From: Acidipila rosea
GTDB taxonomy: Bacteria > Acidobacteriota > Terriglobia > Terriglobales > Acidobacteriaceae
Assembly (NCBI RefSeq): GCF_004339725.1
Contig: NZ_SMGK01000001.1
Location: 372,001-436,000, forward strand
Direction of reading: 5' to 3'
Length of the DNA stretch: 64,000 nt
A program made the position numbers and the translations under genes. The notes under the pieces were generated by a model that did not search any database, was not told where the DNA came from, and saw only the letters and a program-made list of their open reading frames with translations. How positions within the stretch are numbered: position 1 is the stretch's first letter; the number at the start of each line of letters is the position of its first letter. Positions 28,270 through 36,803 of the stretch are shown piece by piece.

Positions 28270-29571
28270 ATGCTTGATCTTGCCTTTGTCAGGGGAAACC
28301 TGGAATTTGTCGAGGAGCGGCTCAAAACGCGTGGCGGCGAGGCCGCGGCACTTCTCGGTGATTTTCGTTCGCTCGACGATGCGCGCCGCCAGCGCATTAC
28401 GGAATCGGAACAACTTAAGGCGCAGCGCAACCGCCTGAGTGAAGAGGTGGCGCGGCTACGGAAGGCCGGGCAGGATGCCACCGCCCTTCAGGAAGAGACA
28501 CGCTCAATGAAGCAGCGCCTGGAGGCGCTGGACAACGCCGCCAGCGAAGCGGAGAGCGAAATGCGTGCGCTGCTCGAGCGCATTCCGAACTTGCCGCACG
28601 AGAGCGTTCCAGCCGGAGCGAGTGCCGACGATAATGTCGAGGTCAAGAGCTGGGGCAGGCTGCCTGAATTCGACTTTGCACCGAAGCCGCACTGGGAACT
28701 GGGCGAGTCGCTTGGCATCCTCGACTTCGAGCGAGCGGCGAAGCTCTCCGGCGCGCGCTTTGCGGTATACCGTGGAGCGGGTGCGCGGCTGGAGCGCGCT
28801 CTCGCAAGCTTTATGCTCGATCAGCACACCGGGGCACATGGCTACACTGAGGTGCTGCCGCCGTTCATGGTTAACAGCAAGTCCCTCTACGGAACAGGGC
28901 AGCTGCCGAAGTTTGCTGATGATCTCTTCCATTGCGAAGAGTATGAGCCGGGCGTGTACAAGGACAATGACCACTGGCTGATTCCCACTGCAGAGGTACC
29001 GGTCACGAATCTGTATCGCGACGAAGTGGTGGATCTGGCCGAGGGGCCTATTTCGCTGACGGCATATACGCCATGCTTTCGCGCGGAAGCAGGAGCCTAC
29101 GGGAAAGATGTGCGCGGGCTTATTCGTCAACATCAGTTTCAGAAGGTTGAACTGGTGAAATTCACGCGGCCGGAAGACAGCTATGCCGAACACGAGAATC
29201 TGACCGCGCATGCAGAGTCGATTCTTGAGAAGCTCGGTCTGCCCTATCGGCGGATGCTGCTATGCGGGGGCGATATGGGCTTCAGCGCGGCGAAGACCTA
29301 TGACCTGGAAGTCTGGCTGCCGGGACAGGGCCTCTACCGCGAAATCTCGTCCTGCTCGAACTTTGAGGCCTTTCAGGCGCGACGCGCCAACATCCGGTAC
29401 CGTCCTGCTGGTCAGTCGAAGACGGAGTTTGTCCACACTCTGAATGGCAGCGCGTTGGCGATTGGCCGGACGTGGCTCGCGGTTATCGAAAATTATCAGC
29501 AGCCGAACGGCTCAGTTCGTATACCGGATATTCTGGTGCCATACATGGGTGGCATGGAGGTTATCAGATGA
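28270..29571 (+). CDS. serS: Seryl-tRNA synthetase
   Basis: Class II synthetase that charges tRNA-Ser and provides Ser-tRNA for selenocysteine in organisms that use it. The N-terminal long coiled coil (about 25-105) binds the tRNA variable arm. The catalytic core shows [37 protein letters not shown] (motif 2) and [19 protein letters not shown] (motif 3). The 433 residues are full length. Its stop overlaps the ATG of the next gene in an ATGA arrangement, so the two are translationally coupled. Confidence 0.97.
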   Translation: MLDLAFVRGNLEFVEERLKTRGGEAAALLGDFRSLDDARRQRITESEQLKAQRNRLSEEVARLRKAGQDATALQEETRSMKQRLEALDNAASEAESEMRALLERIPNLPHESVPAGASADDNVEVKSWGRLPEFDFAPKPHWELGESLGILDFERAAKLSGARFAVYRGAGARLERALASFMLDQHTGAHGYTEVLPPFMVNSKSLYGTGQLPKFADDLFHCEEYEPGVYKDNDHWLIPTAEVPVTNLYRDEVVDLAEGPISLTAYTPCFRAEAGAYGKDVRGLIRQHQFQKVELVKFTRPEDSYAEHENLTAHAESILEKLGLPYRRMLLCGGDMGFSAAKTYDLEVWLPGQGLYREISSCSNFEAFQARRANIRYRPAGQSKTEFVHTLNGSALAIGRTWLAVIENYQQPNGSVRIPDILVPYMGGMEVIR

Positions 29572-29927
29572 AGACGCTTAAGGGTTATATTTTCTGGACG
29601 TATGAGCGCGGCAGCCTGCACTACGACGTGATGGTTACGCTTATTCTTGCGTTCATCTTCATCACGCCGCACCTGTGGAACTATGGCGATCACCCGGCGG
29701 TTGCTAACCAGCCTCCAAGCGAATTGCTGGTGCGAACCAATGGCGGGGGTGCCCTTATTTATCAGGTGCCATCGGACCTGGCGCATGCGAAGGACGGTTC
29801 CGTCAGTGAAGCGCAACTGGTGCGCGCCATCCAGCCCGTGTCCGGGCCGGTGACGATCGATTCCTATGCCCCCCTGCGCGATGCGAGCGGCAGAATCACC
29901 GCTTACAAGGTCTGGGCGCATCGTTAG
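29568..29927 (+). CDS. Small membrane-anchored protein coupled to serS
   Basis: A 119-residue protein that begins with [10 protein letters not shown], its ATG overlapping the serS stop (ATGA). One transmembrane helix lies at about 22-38 ([17 protein letters not shown]); the rest, facing out, is short and polar with SPLRDASG-like turns and a conserved-looking C-terminus [10 protein letters not shown] do not recognise the family. The coupling to serS suggests constitutive low-level expression. A hairpin 22 bases after the stop probably ends transcription. Confidence 0.7.
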   Translation: MKTLKGYIFWTYERGSLHYDVMVTLILAFIFITPHLWNYGDHPAVANQPPSELLVRTNGGGALIYQVPSDLAHAKDGSVSEAQLVRAIQPVSGPVTIDSYAPLRDASGRITAYKVWAHR

Positions 29928-29948
29928 AGTGTTTTGGCAGCAGCGCAG

Positions 29949-29982
29949 GACGCTCTACAGCGGACGATCCGTGTAGAGCGTC
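29949..29982 (+). terminator. Hairpin between convergent genes after serS operon
   Basis: A perfect 11-bp inverted repeat (GACGCTCTACA / TGTAGAGCGTC) with a 12-base loop, 21 bases after the end of the serS partner gene and reaching into the last codons of the convergent glycosyltransferase. On the plus strand it is followed by TTATCTGACAATTCTTC, weakly T-rich. Confidence 0.55.
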
Positions 29983-31895
29983 TTATCTGACAATTCTTCA
30001 ATCTTGTAGGCATGTGAGCCGAGTAGCGATTCGACGTGATCGTGCCAGTCCCCTGGCACGAAGAGGAATTTCCGCGGCCCGCGGCCCCAGATTGCCATCA
30101 GATCAGAATCCTCCAGAAAGATATGGGGCGCATCCGGATAGCAGGAGCCCCAGATCATGGAAGAGGTGCGTCCATGCACCAGCAGCGCGCGGCGATGGGT
30201 ATAGAAAATTACGGAAGAGCCGTCGGCCTGATCGCCATAAAGTATCAGCTGGTCGTTAGGACCGGCCAGACGGTTAACCGTGTCTGCCAATGCCTTAGAC
30301 GAAAGCATGGGCTGGAAGCGGGCAAAGGCGATGTGCGCGGCTATCAGGAAGATGGCTGCAGTGAACGCTACCGATACGGTGGCTTCAAAATCATGTTCGC
30401 GCACGCGAAGGCGCCACGCGATGAGTGGCCCAACCAGCAGCGCAATTGCGGCCAGCGCAGCGGGTAGTCGCAGGGCTGCAAACGAAGGACCTGTCAGATC
30501 GAAGAAGTGAGACATGGAGAGCGAGTAATTACCCACTCCGCGGTGAGCCATCAGGGTGCCGATATCGTGGATATAGGGAAGGTGGCGCGAACTCCACAGG
30601 CCATACCCCAGCGCTAGAGCTGCGCCGGTGCCGACCACGGCCAGCGCAATGTGGCCGCCCTTGAGCCAGAAGCGTGGCCTGTCGTCTCGACCCGCACGCT
30701 CGACCAGGGAAAGCTGTCCGGCGGTGAGCATGAGCAGGGGCAGGTAGGCAGGCCAGGTGTAGTACTCCTGGTTGGTAGAAATGGAGAAAAATACGAGAAT
30801 AAACGTCCCGTACAAGACAAGCAGCCAGTTTGTACGGGAACGGAAACGTAGCTGGGCGGCCATGGAGGCCGCTTCATGGGCCGTGGTTCGACTGTCGAGC
30901 AGGTGCAGCGTGGTATTCGAATCGTAGCGAAGGTAGCGGAAGAAGTCCCGGTGATGTTTCCACATGCGCCGCAGGGCCGCGAGAAAGTATATGCACCAGG
31001 GAAAGAGCCAGATCAGGTGTGCAAACCAATAGACCACGCCCATCTGCTTGTTGTAGTCGTGCGGGTAGCGCTTGCCCAGGAAGCGGAGTACGTGTTCATT
31101 GATGAAATAGAAGTAAAAGAAGCCGTGAACATGGCCTGGGGTGGGTACATTACCGACCGGGTTGCCATAGTCTGGATTCCGCAGTCCGGCCAGGATATGC
31201 CACGGCGCGGCTATCGCGAGGAAGAGCAGCAGCCCGGTAAAAATGCGGAGATGCTTCCACTTGCGCCATTCGCCGGAGATGGCAAGATAGGGCGCCACGG
31301 CCGCGATGAAGAAGACTGGAGCAATCAGGCCCTTAGCAAGCAGCGCCAGCGCCAGTGCTGCGTAGGTGATATAGAGACGGTTGTATCTTCGATCTTCCAG
31401 AGCCGTCAGAAAGGTGTAAAGCGCCAGCATCAGGAAAAAGGTGAGGATCGATTCCGGGATAAAAAAGCGCGTAAAGAGGAAAACCCCGATGCTGGTAAGC
31501 ACCGCCAGTGCTGAATAGAAGGCAGCCCGATCGCTGTAGGCCCGTCGCATCCACAACCACGCGAGCACGGCGCAGCCTAAGACTGCAAGTGACATGGGCA
31601 GGTGAGTCGCAAAGACATTGAATCCAAAAAGGTGATAATCCACCGCCACCATCCAGTAGGGCAGAGGAGGCTTCTCAAGATAGCGGATGCCGTTAACGTA
31701 AAGCGTGACCCAGTCGCCGCTGCGAGCCATATGCGCGGCTGCGTTGGCGTGGGTGGCATCGGCATCGTCCAGCAAGGCAGGAGAAAACAGCGCCGCGAAG
31801 TGGACGGCGGCAAATACGAGCAGAAGCAGTGTCCAGCTTTTCTTGGGAGAAGAGAGCAAGGACGGCCTCGCAGGTGCATTATTGATATCGGGCAT
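29955..31895 (-). CDS. ArnT/PMT-type membrane glycosyltransferase
   Basis: A 646-residue polytopic membrane protein of the GT-C fold. The first cytoplasm-to-periplasm loop contains the conserved acidic pair DDADATHANAAAHM (about 44-57, like the DE/DD motif of ArnT and mannosyltransferases), followed by WVTLYVNGIRYLEKPPLPYWM. About 11 hydrophobic segments are seen, then a soluble periplasmic C-terminal domain (about 520-646). It likely moves a sugar from an undecaprenyl or dolichol-like carrier onto lipid A or another envelope target. The start is placed at MPDINNAPA. Convergent with the serS operon. Confidence 0.86.
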   Translation of the reverse strand: MPDINNAPARPSLLSSPKKSWTLLLLVFAAVHFAALFSPALLDDADATHANAAAHMARSGDWVTLYVNGIRYLEKPPLPYWMVAVDYHLFGFNVFATHLPMSLAVLGCAVLAWLWMRRAYSDRAAFYSALAVLTSIGVFLFTRFFIPESILTFFLMLALYTFLTALEDRRYNRLYITYAALALALLAKGLIAPVFFIAAVAPYLAISGEWRKWKHLRIFTGLLLFLAIAAPWHILAGLRNPDYGNPVGNVPTPGHVHGFFYFYFINEHVLRFLGKRYPHDYNKQMGVVYWFAHLIWLFPWCIYFLAALRRMWKHHRDFFRYLRYDSNTTLHLLDSRTTAHEAASMAAQLRFRSRTNWLLVLYGTFILVFFSISTNQEYYTWPAYLPLLMLTAGQLSLVERAGRDDRPRFWLKGGHIALAVVGTGAALALGYGLWSSRHLPYIHDIGTLMAHRGVGNYSLSMSHFFDLTGPSFAALRLPAALAAIALLVGPLIAWRLRVREHDFEATVSVAFTAAIFLIAAHIAFARFQPMLSSKALADTVNRLAGPNDQLILYGDQADGSSVIFYTHRRALLVHGRTSSMIWGSCYPDAPHIFLEDSDLMAIWGRGPRKFLFVPGDWHDHVESLLGSHAYKIEELSDKTLYTDRPL

Positions 31896-31940
31896 GATTT
31901 TTAGGTGCTCTACGCACAAAGATCAGAATAGCAGCGAGCC

Positions 31941-32804
31941 ATGCAGAACAGCAGATCACAAGGTGTCAGGGAATCCGTTACAGCACTTGTTGAGACTCTT
32001 GGTGCGTGCTCTCGATCACCGGGGAAAGATGTTGTGCATCATTTGCGCACCGGAGCACGGCGCTGTGAGGCTGCCCTCGATCTTTTGCTGCAGGCGAAAC
32101 ACCACCCCAGTCACGACCATGCGGCAGCTACGCTCCGGAAGCTGCTCAGGAAGATCCGCCGGGCTGCCGGGCCGGTGCGGGATCTTGATGTCCATCGCGG
32201 GCTGCTGAAGGACCTGGTTCTCGGGGAGCAACGGAAAGCGGCTGCGAGCCAATCTCTGGAGGTCCGACGGGATGCCCGCAAGCTGGATCTCTGGCTCCGC
32301 GGCAGACGCAGAAAAAGCGCGGTGAGACTCACGGAAGACGCGGCAAAGTGGCGAAAGCAGCTGGACAAGGCTATTGGAGGAGTTGAGTCGAAGACTTACG
32401 ACCACAGTTCGATGGCTGGCGGTGCGGCAGACGCTGCCCTTGATGCATTCGCGGAACTCACCCGAAGGCTGCCCCGGCTTACACCTGAAAACCTGCATGA
32501 TTTTCGCAAAGGCGCGAAGAAGGCCCGCTACATGGCGGAGATGGAAGGCGCTCGAGGCAGAAAGGTTGCTGCGCCGCTGAACCAGATGCAGGACGAGATT
32601 GGCATCTGGCACGACTGGGTGGTGCTCTCGGAGGAGGTGCGGGCAGCACTCAAGACGGATTCGTCGGGGCTGGTGGCTATCATTGACGCCGAGCGCGACC
32701 GCCACTACACGGTGGCGTACCGAACTGCCATGAAGCTTCGTGCGAAGCTTTTGGTCCAATGGCGGGCGAAAAAGGCCAAGGTCTCCGGTCACAGGGCTGT
32801 ATGA
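31941..32804 (+). CDS. CHAD-domain protein (polyphosphate-associated)
   Basis: A 287-residue helical protein with the CHAD signature: HHLRTGARRCEAALDLLL (about 34-51), with the conserved His and Arg pairs, repeated in the second half around LTPENLHDFRKGAKKARYMAEM. CHAD domains form a basic channel that binds inorganic polyphosphate. It is followed 121 bases later by a Ppx/GppA phosphatase and then, tail to tail, by a SixA-type phosphatase. This neighbourhood supports a polyphosphate role. It is divergent from the glycosyltransferase gene. Confidence 0.9.
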   Translation: MQNSRSQGVRESVTALVETLGACSRSPGKDVVHHLRTGARRCEAALDLLLQAKHHPSHDHAAATLRKLLRKIRRAAGPVRDLDVHRGLLKDLVLGEQRKAAASQSLEVRRDARKLDLWLRGRRRKSAVRLTEDAAKWRKQLDKAIGGVESKTYDHSSMAGGAADAALDAFAELTRRLPRLTPENLHDFRKGAKKARYMAEMEGARGRKVAAPLNQMQDEIGIWHDWVVLSEEVRAALKTDSSGLVAIIDAERDRHYTVAYRTAMKLRAKLLVQWRAKKAKVSGHRAV

Positions 32805-32925
32805 GGGCATGCCGCCTGATGGCGGATTCCCGTTCGCAGCGTGGCCGTGTATCGTTCAATCGTGGCCTGAAAGCAGTCCCGACGTAAGGATTGCTGAAGA
32901 TTTTTATGGAGGATACGCGTACTCG

Positions 32926-34449
32926 ATGCAGACCTTTGCGGCGATCGATATCGGTTCAAACTCGTGCAGATTGAAGATTGCACGGGTAGTGCAGCATCAG
33001 CTCAAGGTTTTGCATGAGGATCGCGAGGTAACGCGCCTGGGAGCCAGCGTTTTCGAGAGCGGACTTGTCTCGCCGGATGCGATGGCGGCCACACTGCGGG
33101 CGCTCAAACGCTTCTATCGCGCAGTGCAGATGCACAGTGCTGATAAGGTGCGCGCGGTGGCTACGGCGGCCATGCGGGATGCGCGCAATGGACGGGCTTT
33201 CCTGGCGTGGGTCAAGGATGAAACGGGCTGGGAGGTAGAGATCATCTCCGGCCTTGAAGAAGGGCGCCTGATTCATCGCGGGGTGATGAGCAATGAGCCC
33301 GGTACAGCGGGCCGCTGCCTTCTGATCGATGTTGGCGGTGGAAGCTGTGAGATTTCACTCTCTGATCATCGCCGCCTGGTGGAAACCATCAGTGTTCCTC
33401 TCGGGGCGGTGCGGCTCACGCAGGAGTTTCTGCAGACGGACCCACCCACGCCGAATGAAGTGGCCCGGCTCAAACAGTTCATTGCCCGTGAGCTCAGGCG
33501 AGCAGAGCGACGCGTGCAGCCCGCCGGCGTAAAGCTCGTTCTTGCCACGTCAGGAACAGCGGCGGCTCTAGCGGAAGCCGGCAGGGTACTGCAGAAGCGT
33601 ACCGCGGGCGTGGAAATTACATCCACTGTGGCAGTACGCAAGCTCGCGGACAAACTGACGAAGCTCACCAATGTGGAACGCAGCGGTGTGCAGGGCATAG
33701 GCCCCAGGCGTTCGGAGATTATCGTTGCCGGCGCCCATGTTTTTGCAGAGCTGCTGGAGCGGTTCTCACTCACTGGCTATCGCTACTCTTCCATGGGATT
33801 GCGCGATGGGATTCTCGCGCAGATGTTGGCTGAGACTGATCCCCGCACGACGGCTCATCAGCAGTTTGAGCGTGACCGCTGGAACGCAGTGCTCGAAACC
33901 TGTCGCCGCTACGGGGTCGAACCCCGGCAGGCAGAGCCGGTCAGGCAACACGCAGAGCAGCTCTTTCATGATCTGGCAACGATCCACCAACTGCCGGAGG
34001 AGTACCAGACAATGCTGGAGGCTGCGGCGATGCTGCGAGACGTCGGCAAGTTCATGAACTACCAGGGCCACCATCGGCACGCGCAGTACATTATTGCCAA
34101 TTCAGAGCTCTTCGGATTTACCCCGCAGCAGCGGGCTGTCACGTCGGCAATTGCCCGTTACCTGGGCAAAAGCCGCCCTGAGCCAGCGGGTCGCACTATG
34201 CGCCAGGTAGCTCCTGGAGAGCATGAACACGTCCGGCGCGCCGTGGTGCTGCTGCGCCTGGCTGTTGCGTTGAACCAGGATCGCGCCAGCGATGTACTCA
34301 AGGTCCGCGTCAAGGTTTATCCCAAGCGCGTAATGCTGGAGCTTGTTCCTGGCCGCACCGGAGCGGAGCTGGAGATATGGTCTCTGCGAAAAGAGGCTTC
34401 TTACTTCCGAGAGGTCTTCCGTAGAGAACTCTTCGTAACCCTCGTGTAG
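32926..34449 (+). CDS. Exopolyphosphatase / Ppx-GppA phosphatase
   Basis: A 507-residue two-domain enzyme. The N-terminal ASKHA-type phosphatase domain opens with AAIDIGSNSCRL and contains LIDVGGGSCEI, the phosphate-binding loops. The C-terminal HD-like domain is at about 330-470 (LEAAAMLRDVGKFMN and HRHAQYII). I start at the ATG of MQTFAAIDIG because GGAGG lies about 12 bases before it; the longer frame to 32740 runs into the CHAD gene. Members hydrolyse polyphosphate or pppGpp. Its last 49 bases overlap the 3' end of the opposing SixA gene. Confidence 0.92.
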   Translation: MQTFAAIDIGSNSCRLKIARVVQHQLKVLHEDREVTRLGASVFESGLVSPDAMAATLRALKRFYRAVQMHSADKVRAVATAAMRDARNGRAFLAWVKDETGWEVEIISGLEEGRLIHRGVMSNEPGTAGRCLLIDVGGGSCEISLSDHRRLVETISVPLGAVRLTQEFLQTDPPTPNEVARLKQFIARELRRAERRVQPAGVKLVLATSGTAAALAEAGRVLQKRTAGVEITSTVAVRKLADKLTKLTNVERSGVQGIGPRRSEIIVAGAHVFAELLERFSLTGYRYSSMGLRDGILAQMLAETDPRTTAHQQFERDRWNAVLETCRRYGVEPRQAEPVRQHAEQLFHDLATIHQLPEEYQTMLEAAAMLRDVGKFMNYQGHHRHAQYIIANSELFGFTPQQRAVTSAIARYLGKSRPEPAGRTMRQVAPGEHEHVRRAVVLLRLAVALNQDRASDVLKVRVKVYPKRVMLELVPGRTGAELEIWSLRKEASYFREVFRRELFVTLV

Positions 34450-34928
34450 AGGCCGCGCAGAATGCGGGGATCGACCAGCCAATGCAGGGTGCCCGGTCTC
34501 CGGGTGGAGTCCACCCGGGCGATAGCTCCCTTGCGCAGCCGGACGGCAGCTCGGCCCGGCGAAGCAATCAGCGCGCCGAGAAACTGTGGCAGGTTTGGAT
34601 TGTGGCCTACCAGCAGCACATTTTCATAAACCGACAGATCGTCCACCAGCGTCAGGAAGGCCGTTACCGAAGCGCCCGGTGCTAGCGCCTCGGAGACCAT
34701 GATCTTCGATTCATAGCCCGTTTCAGTTGCCACCATTGAAGCGGTCTGCAGCGCGCGCTTGAGGGGGCTCGAAACGACCAGATCAAACTGTACGCGCAGC
34801 GCGTTGAGGTAGCTGGCGATCAAAATGCACTGCTGCTTGCCTTCCTTGTCGAGCGGCCGCCGCACATCGATGACGGGATTAGCGCGACGGGTACCTGCGC
34901 TTGCGTGGCGCAGGATATAGACGTTCAT
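34401..34928 (-). CDS. SixA-type histidine phosphatase
   Basis: A 175-residue phosphatase of the histidine-acid (phosphoglycerate mutase-like) superfamily. The RHA motif LRHASAG (residues 6-12) holds the nucleophile His, RRPLDKEGK and SSPLKRALQT carry the second arginines, and VGHNPNLP the last His. It resembles SixA, which dephosphorylates phosphohistidine on histidine kinases. Tail-to-tail overlap with the Ppx gene is 49 bases. Its length is slightly above E. coli SixA (161), with extra C-terminal residues that are basic. Confidence 0.9.
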   Translation of the reverse strand: MNVYILRHASAGTRRANPVIDVRRPLDKEGKQQCILIASYLNALRVQFDLVVSSPLKRALQTASMVATETGYESKIMVSEALAPGASVTAFLTLVDDLSVYENVLLVGHNPNLPQFLGALIASPGRAAVRLRKGAIARVDSTRRPGTLHWLVDPRILRGLYTRVTKSSLRKTSRK

Positions 34929-34985
34929 GCGGAGATCACTTTCTTAAGTCGAAACCTGTACCTCAACGATTCTAGCAACCGGTGC

Positions 34986-35159
34986 TCATATCGTGACGGG
35001 AGATGGTGTAGGTGTTGGCTCCGGGGGCAGTCCTGGGTCGGGTTCCGGATTTCCAGGGCCTTCCGGCAGATCGGGGTTGGGTAGCGGACCCGGGTCAGGA
35101 CCCGGAACAGGGGTGGGCAGCGGGCCAGGGTCGATCCCTGGAATGGAACTGAGGCTCAT
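34986..35159 (-). CDS. Small proline-rich protein of the methyltransferase operon
   Basis: A 57-residue protein made almost entirely of Pro, Gly, Asp, Glu and Leu, with an irregular repeat around PGIDPGPLPTP and PGPDPGPLPNP and the end TPTPSPVTI. Its ATG overlaps the stop of the methyltransferase gene (ATGA), which supports translation. It has no signal, no cysteine and no hydrophobic helix; it should be extended, like a polyproline-II linker or a low-complexity tail. The function is unknown. An alternative is that it is a non-coding, GC-rich tract and the overlap is chance. Confidence 0.5.
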   Translation of the reverse strand: MSLSSIPGIDPGPLPTPVPGPDPGPLPNPDLPEGPGNPEPDPGLPPEPTPTPSPVTI

Positions 35160-35842
35160 GCAGGTGGGACGGCCAGGGAGGGTCTGCTGTTGCCCGACTC
35201 CATCTTTCTCCATAGCTCGCTTATCAGCAGGCCGCCTAGCCACGCCCGGCTGTCGATGCGTTCGAAGGCCGACGCCCGGAGCAGGTGTGCATGCGGCGGC
35301 AGGGCACGGACCTCGAGCCCTGTCAGCAGACCGAAGGCCCGGTAAAGACTGCGCACGATGATACGCGCCGGCCATTTCACCAACCCGCTATGCGGGAGCG
35401 CAAATTCCGAAATGATCCAGACCGCTCCGGGTTCTACGGCTGGCTCAAGGCGTTTGATCAGAGCGGCAATCTCATCTGCACTCAGGCAGTCGAGGAAGAA
35501 GTGAGTGGCGATGAAATCGAAATGGCCTTCCGGGGTGAAGTTGCGTATATCAACACACTGCAATCGCAACCGCTGGACTGCATCAATTCGCGCAACACGC
35601 CGCTGTAGCAGTTTGAGCATGGCCGGGCTGATGTCAGCCGCCTCGGCATGAAGGTTCGTGTGGCTAGCGAGCAGCTTCGCGAGAAAGCGTCCGTCTCCGT
35701 CGCCTAATACCAGCGCCTGGGTGCAGCCCTTCGCCGCGTCGAGACGATAAAAGCGGCAACGTTCAAGCAGCGGGCCGAAGCTAAGATATTCGAGCCAGCG
35801 GTAGGGGCGGGCGATTCGGTCGAAATTTAGCCTGGGGGACAT
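35156..35842 (-). CDS. Class I SAM-dependent methyltransferase
   Basis: A 228-residue Rossmann-fold methyltransferase. Motif I is ALVLGDGDGRFLAKLL (about 44-59) and the second motif AEAADISPAMLKLLQRR (about 67-83); FDFIATHFFLDCLS is motif IV. It lies directly (3 bases) after the UbiA-like membrane protein and overlaps the proline-rich gene by 4 bases. A small-molecule or lipid substrate is likely because the protein lacks RNA- or DNA-binding additions. The substrate is unknown; the membrane partner suggests an isoprenoid or other lipid (inference). Confidence 0.85.
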   Translation of the reverse strand: MSPRLNFDRIARPYRWLEYLSFGPLLERCRFYRLDAAKGCTQALVLGDGDGRFLAKLLASHTNLHAEAADISPAMLKLLQRRVARIDAVQRLRLQCVDIRNFTPEGHFDFIATHFFLDCLSADEIAALIKRLEPAVEPGAVWIISEFALPHSGLVKWPARIIVRSLYRAFGLLTGLEVRALPPHAHLLRASAFERIDSRAWLGGLLISELWRKMESGNSRPSLAVPPA

Positions 35843-35845
35843 TGC

Positions 35846-36745
35846 TTATCTGAGCCAGGGAAGAATCAGCAGGGGCGTCAGCAATGCAGCATCTGCCGCT
35901 ACGCGGAGGAACATGGGCGAAAGCTTGGTGTGGGAGCGGTCGAGTAGCGCGAGCAACGCAGCGGCTGCAGCAAGTGCAAGCAGCAGGTGTCGTGAAGAAT
36001 GGCTGCCTGCGGCGAGAACTATGGCCACGGCTGCCAGGATTCCGCACACTAGGGGCAGATGACGCTCTGCAAAGCGGAGTGGCGCATCGAGGGGCTGCTC
36101 CCATTTGTTGATTGCCGCGCAGTTTAGCCAGCAGAGTGCCGCAAACAGGACCACGAGCGGAACTAGGGCGGTGTGAGCACTCCCCAGTCGCGCCCACACC
36201 GGCACCGCGGTTGCAGTGGCGAAGAGGGCTCCCACGGCCAGTTCCTTGGAGAGCAGCCCTTCAACGGCCGCCGATTGTGTGTGGACGAGTATGAAATAGA
36301 CGAGCGCAACCAGGAAGACTGCTGTGTCTTCGCGGCGTACCAGCGGAGCCATGCGCGTGAATACCAGCCAGAGTAGCAGCAAGGCTCCTGTCGCACCCAG
36401 GATCAAGAAAGGCAGCCGATGGCGTGCGTAGAAGTGATGTCGAGCGCGGAGGTGGGCCGCGTGTGCGCCGGGTAGCCCATCGAGCAGCCGGTCCGCAACG
36501 TAGACAAGCCAGGTGCCCAGCGCAAGCAGGAGAGGTGCGCCCGCGGGTAGCGCGATGCCGCAGGCACGGGCCATACTCCAGCACCAGAGGGCAGCTACGG
36601 TCGGCGCATCCAGACTGAGCAGATGCCAGTAGACGGGGATCGAAGTCAGCCAGCCGAGAGGGCTGGCCGTTGATCTGTTCAAGGGTGGGGCTGCAATGGC
36701 CACACTTCGATTGTAAGGAATGGGAGCAGCGGAACAGTAATTCAA
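35846..36745 (-). CDS. UbiA-like polytopic membrane protein, degenerate motif
   Basis: A ~299-residue membrane protein with about eight hydrophobic segments. The second segment ends YVADRLLDG (near residue 88), resembling the Asp-rich motif of UbiA prenyltransferases (NxxxDxxxD) but with the first Asn replaced. The second Asp motif of the family is not evident, so activity as a prenyltransferase is doubtful. The start appears to be TTG at 36745, although a GTG at ~36703 is an alternative. First gene of the cluster with the methyltransferase and the proline-rich gene. Similar sequences occur in Acidobacteria as hypothetical membrane proteins. Confidence 0.65.
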   Translation of the reverse strand: MNYCSAAPIPYNRSVAIAAPPLNRSTASPLGWLTSIPVYWHLLSLDAPTVAALWCWSMARACGIALPAGAPLLLALGTWLVYVADRLLDGLPGAHAAHLRARHHFYARHRLPFLILGATGALLLLWLVFTRMAPLVRREDTAVFLVALVYFILVHTQSAAVEGLLSKELAVGALFATATAVPVWARLGSAHTALVPLVVLFAALCWLNCAAINKWEQPLDAPLRFAERHLPLVCGILAAVAIVLAAGSHSSRHLLLALAAAAALLALLDRSHTKLSPMFLRVAADAALLTPLLILPWLR

Positions 36746-36773
36746 CCGGAGAAAAACCAGTGGGAATTACTGT
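36734..36773. promoter_or_regulatory. Inverted repeat between purH stop and UbiA-like start
   Basis: ACAGTAATTC / GAATTACTGT form a perfect 10-bp inverted repeat with a 20-base loop, 31 bases after the purH stop and covering the TTG start of the membrane-protein gene. It could act as a weak terminator of purH or fold over the start codon of the next gene. No T-run is present. Confidence 0.4.
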
Positions 36774-36803
36774 CCCGTGAACCCTTGAGAAGGGAGTGGG
36801 AAT

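Noticed and set aside
30876..31514. A 212-codon plus-strand frame inside the ArnT-like gene
   Set aside because: Shadow of the membrane-protein gene; its amino-acid make-up is that of an antisense hydrophobic gene.
32016..32810. A 264-codon minus-strand frame opposite the CHAD gene
   Set aside because: The CHAD signature on the plus strand is convincing, and the antisense frame has no domain.
34986..35375. A 129-codon version of the proline-rich gene
   Set aside because: The first ~72 codons run antiparallel in frame through the methyltransferase gene; only the part from the ATGA overlap at 35159 is credible.
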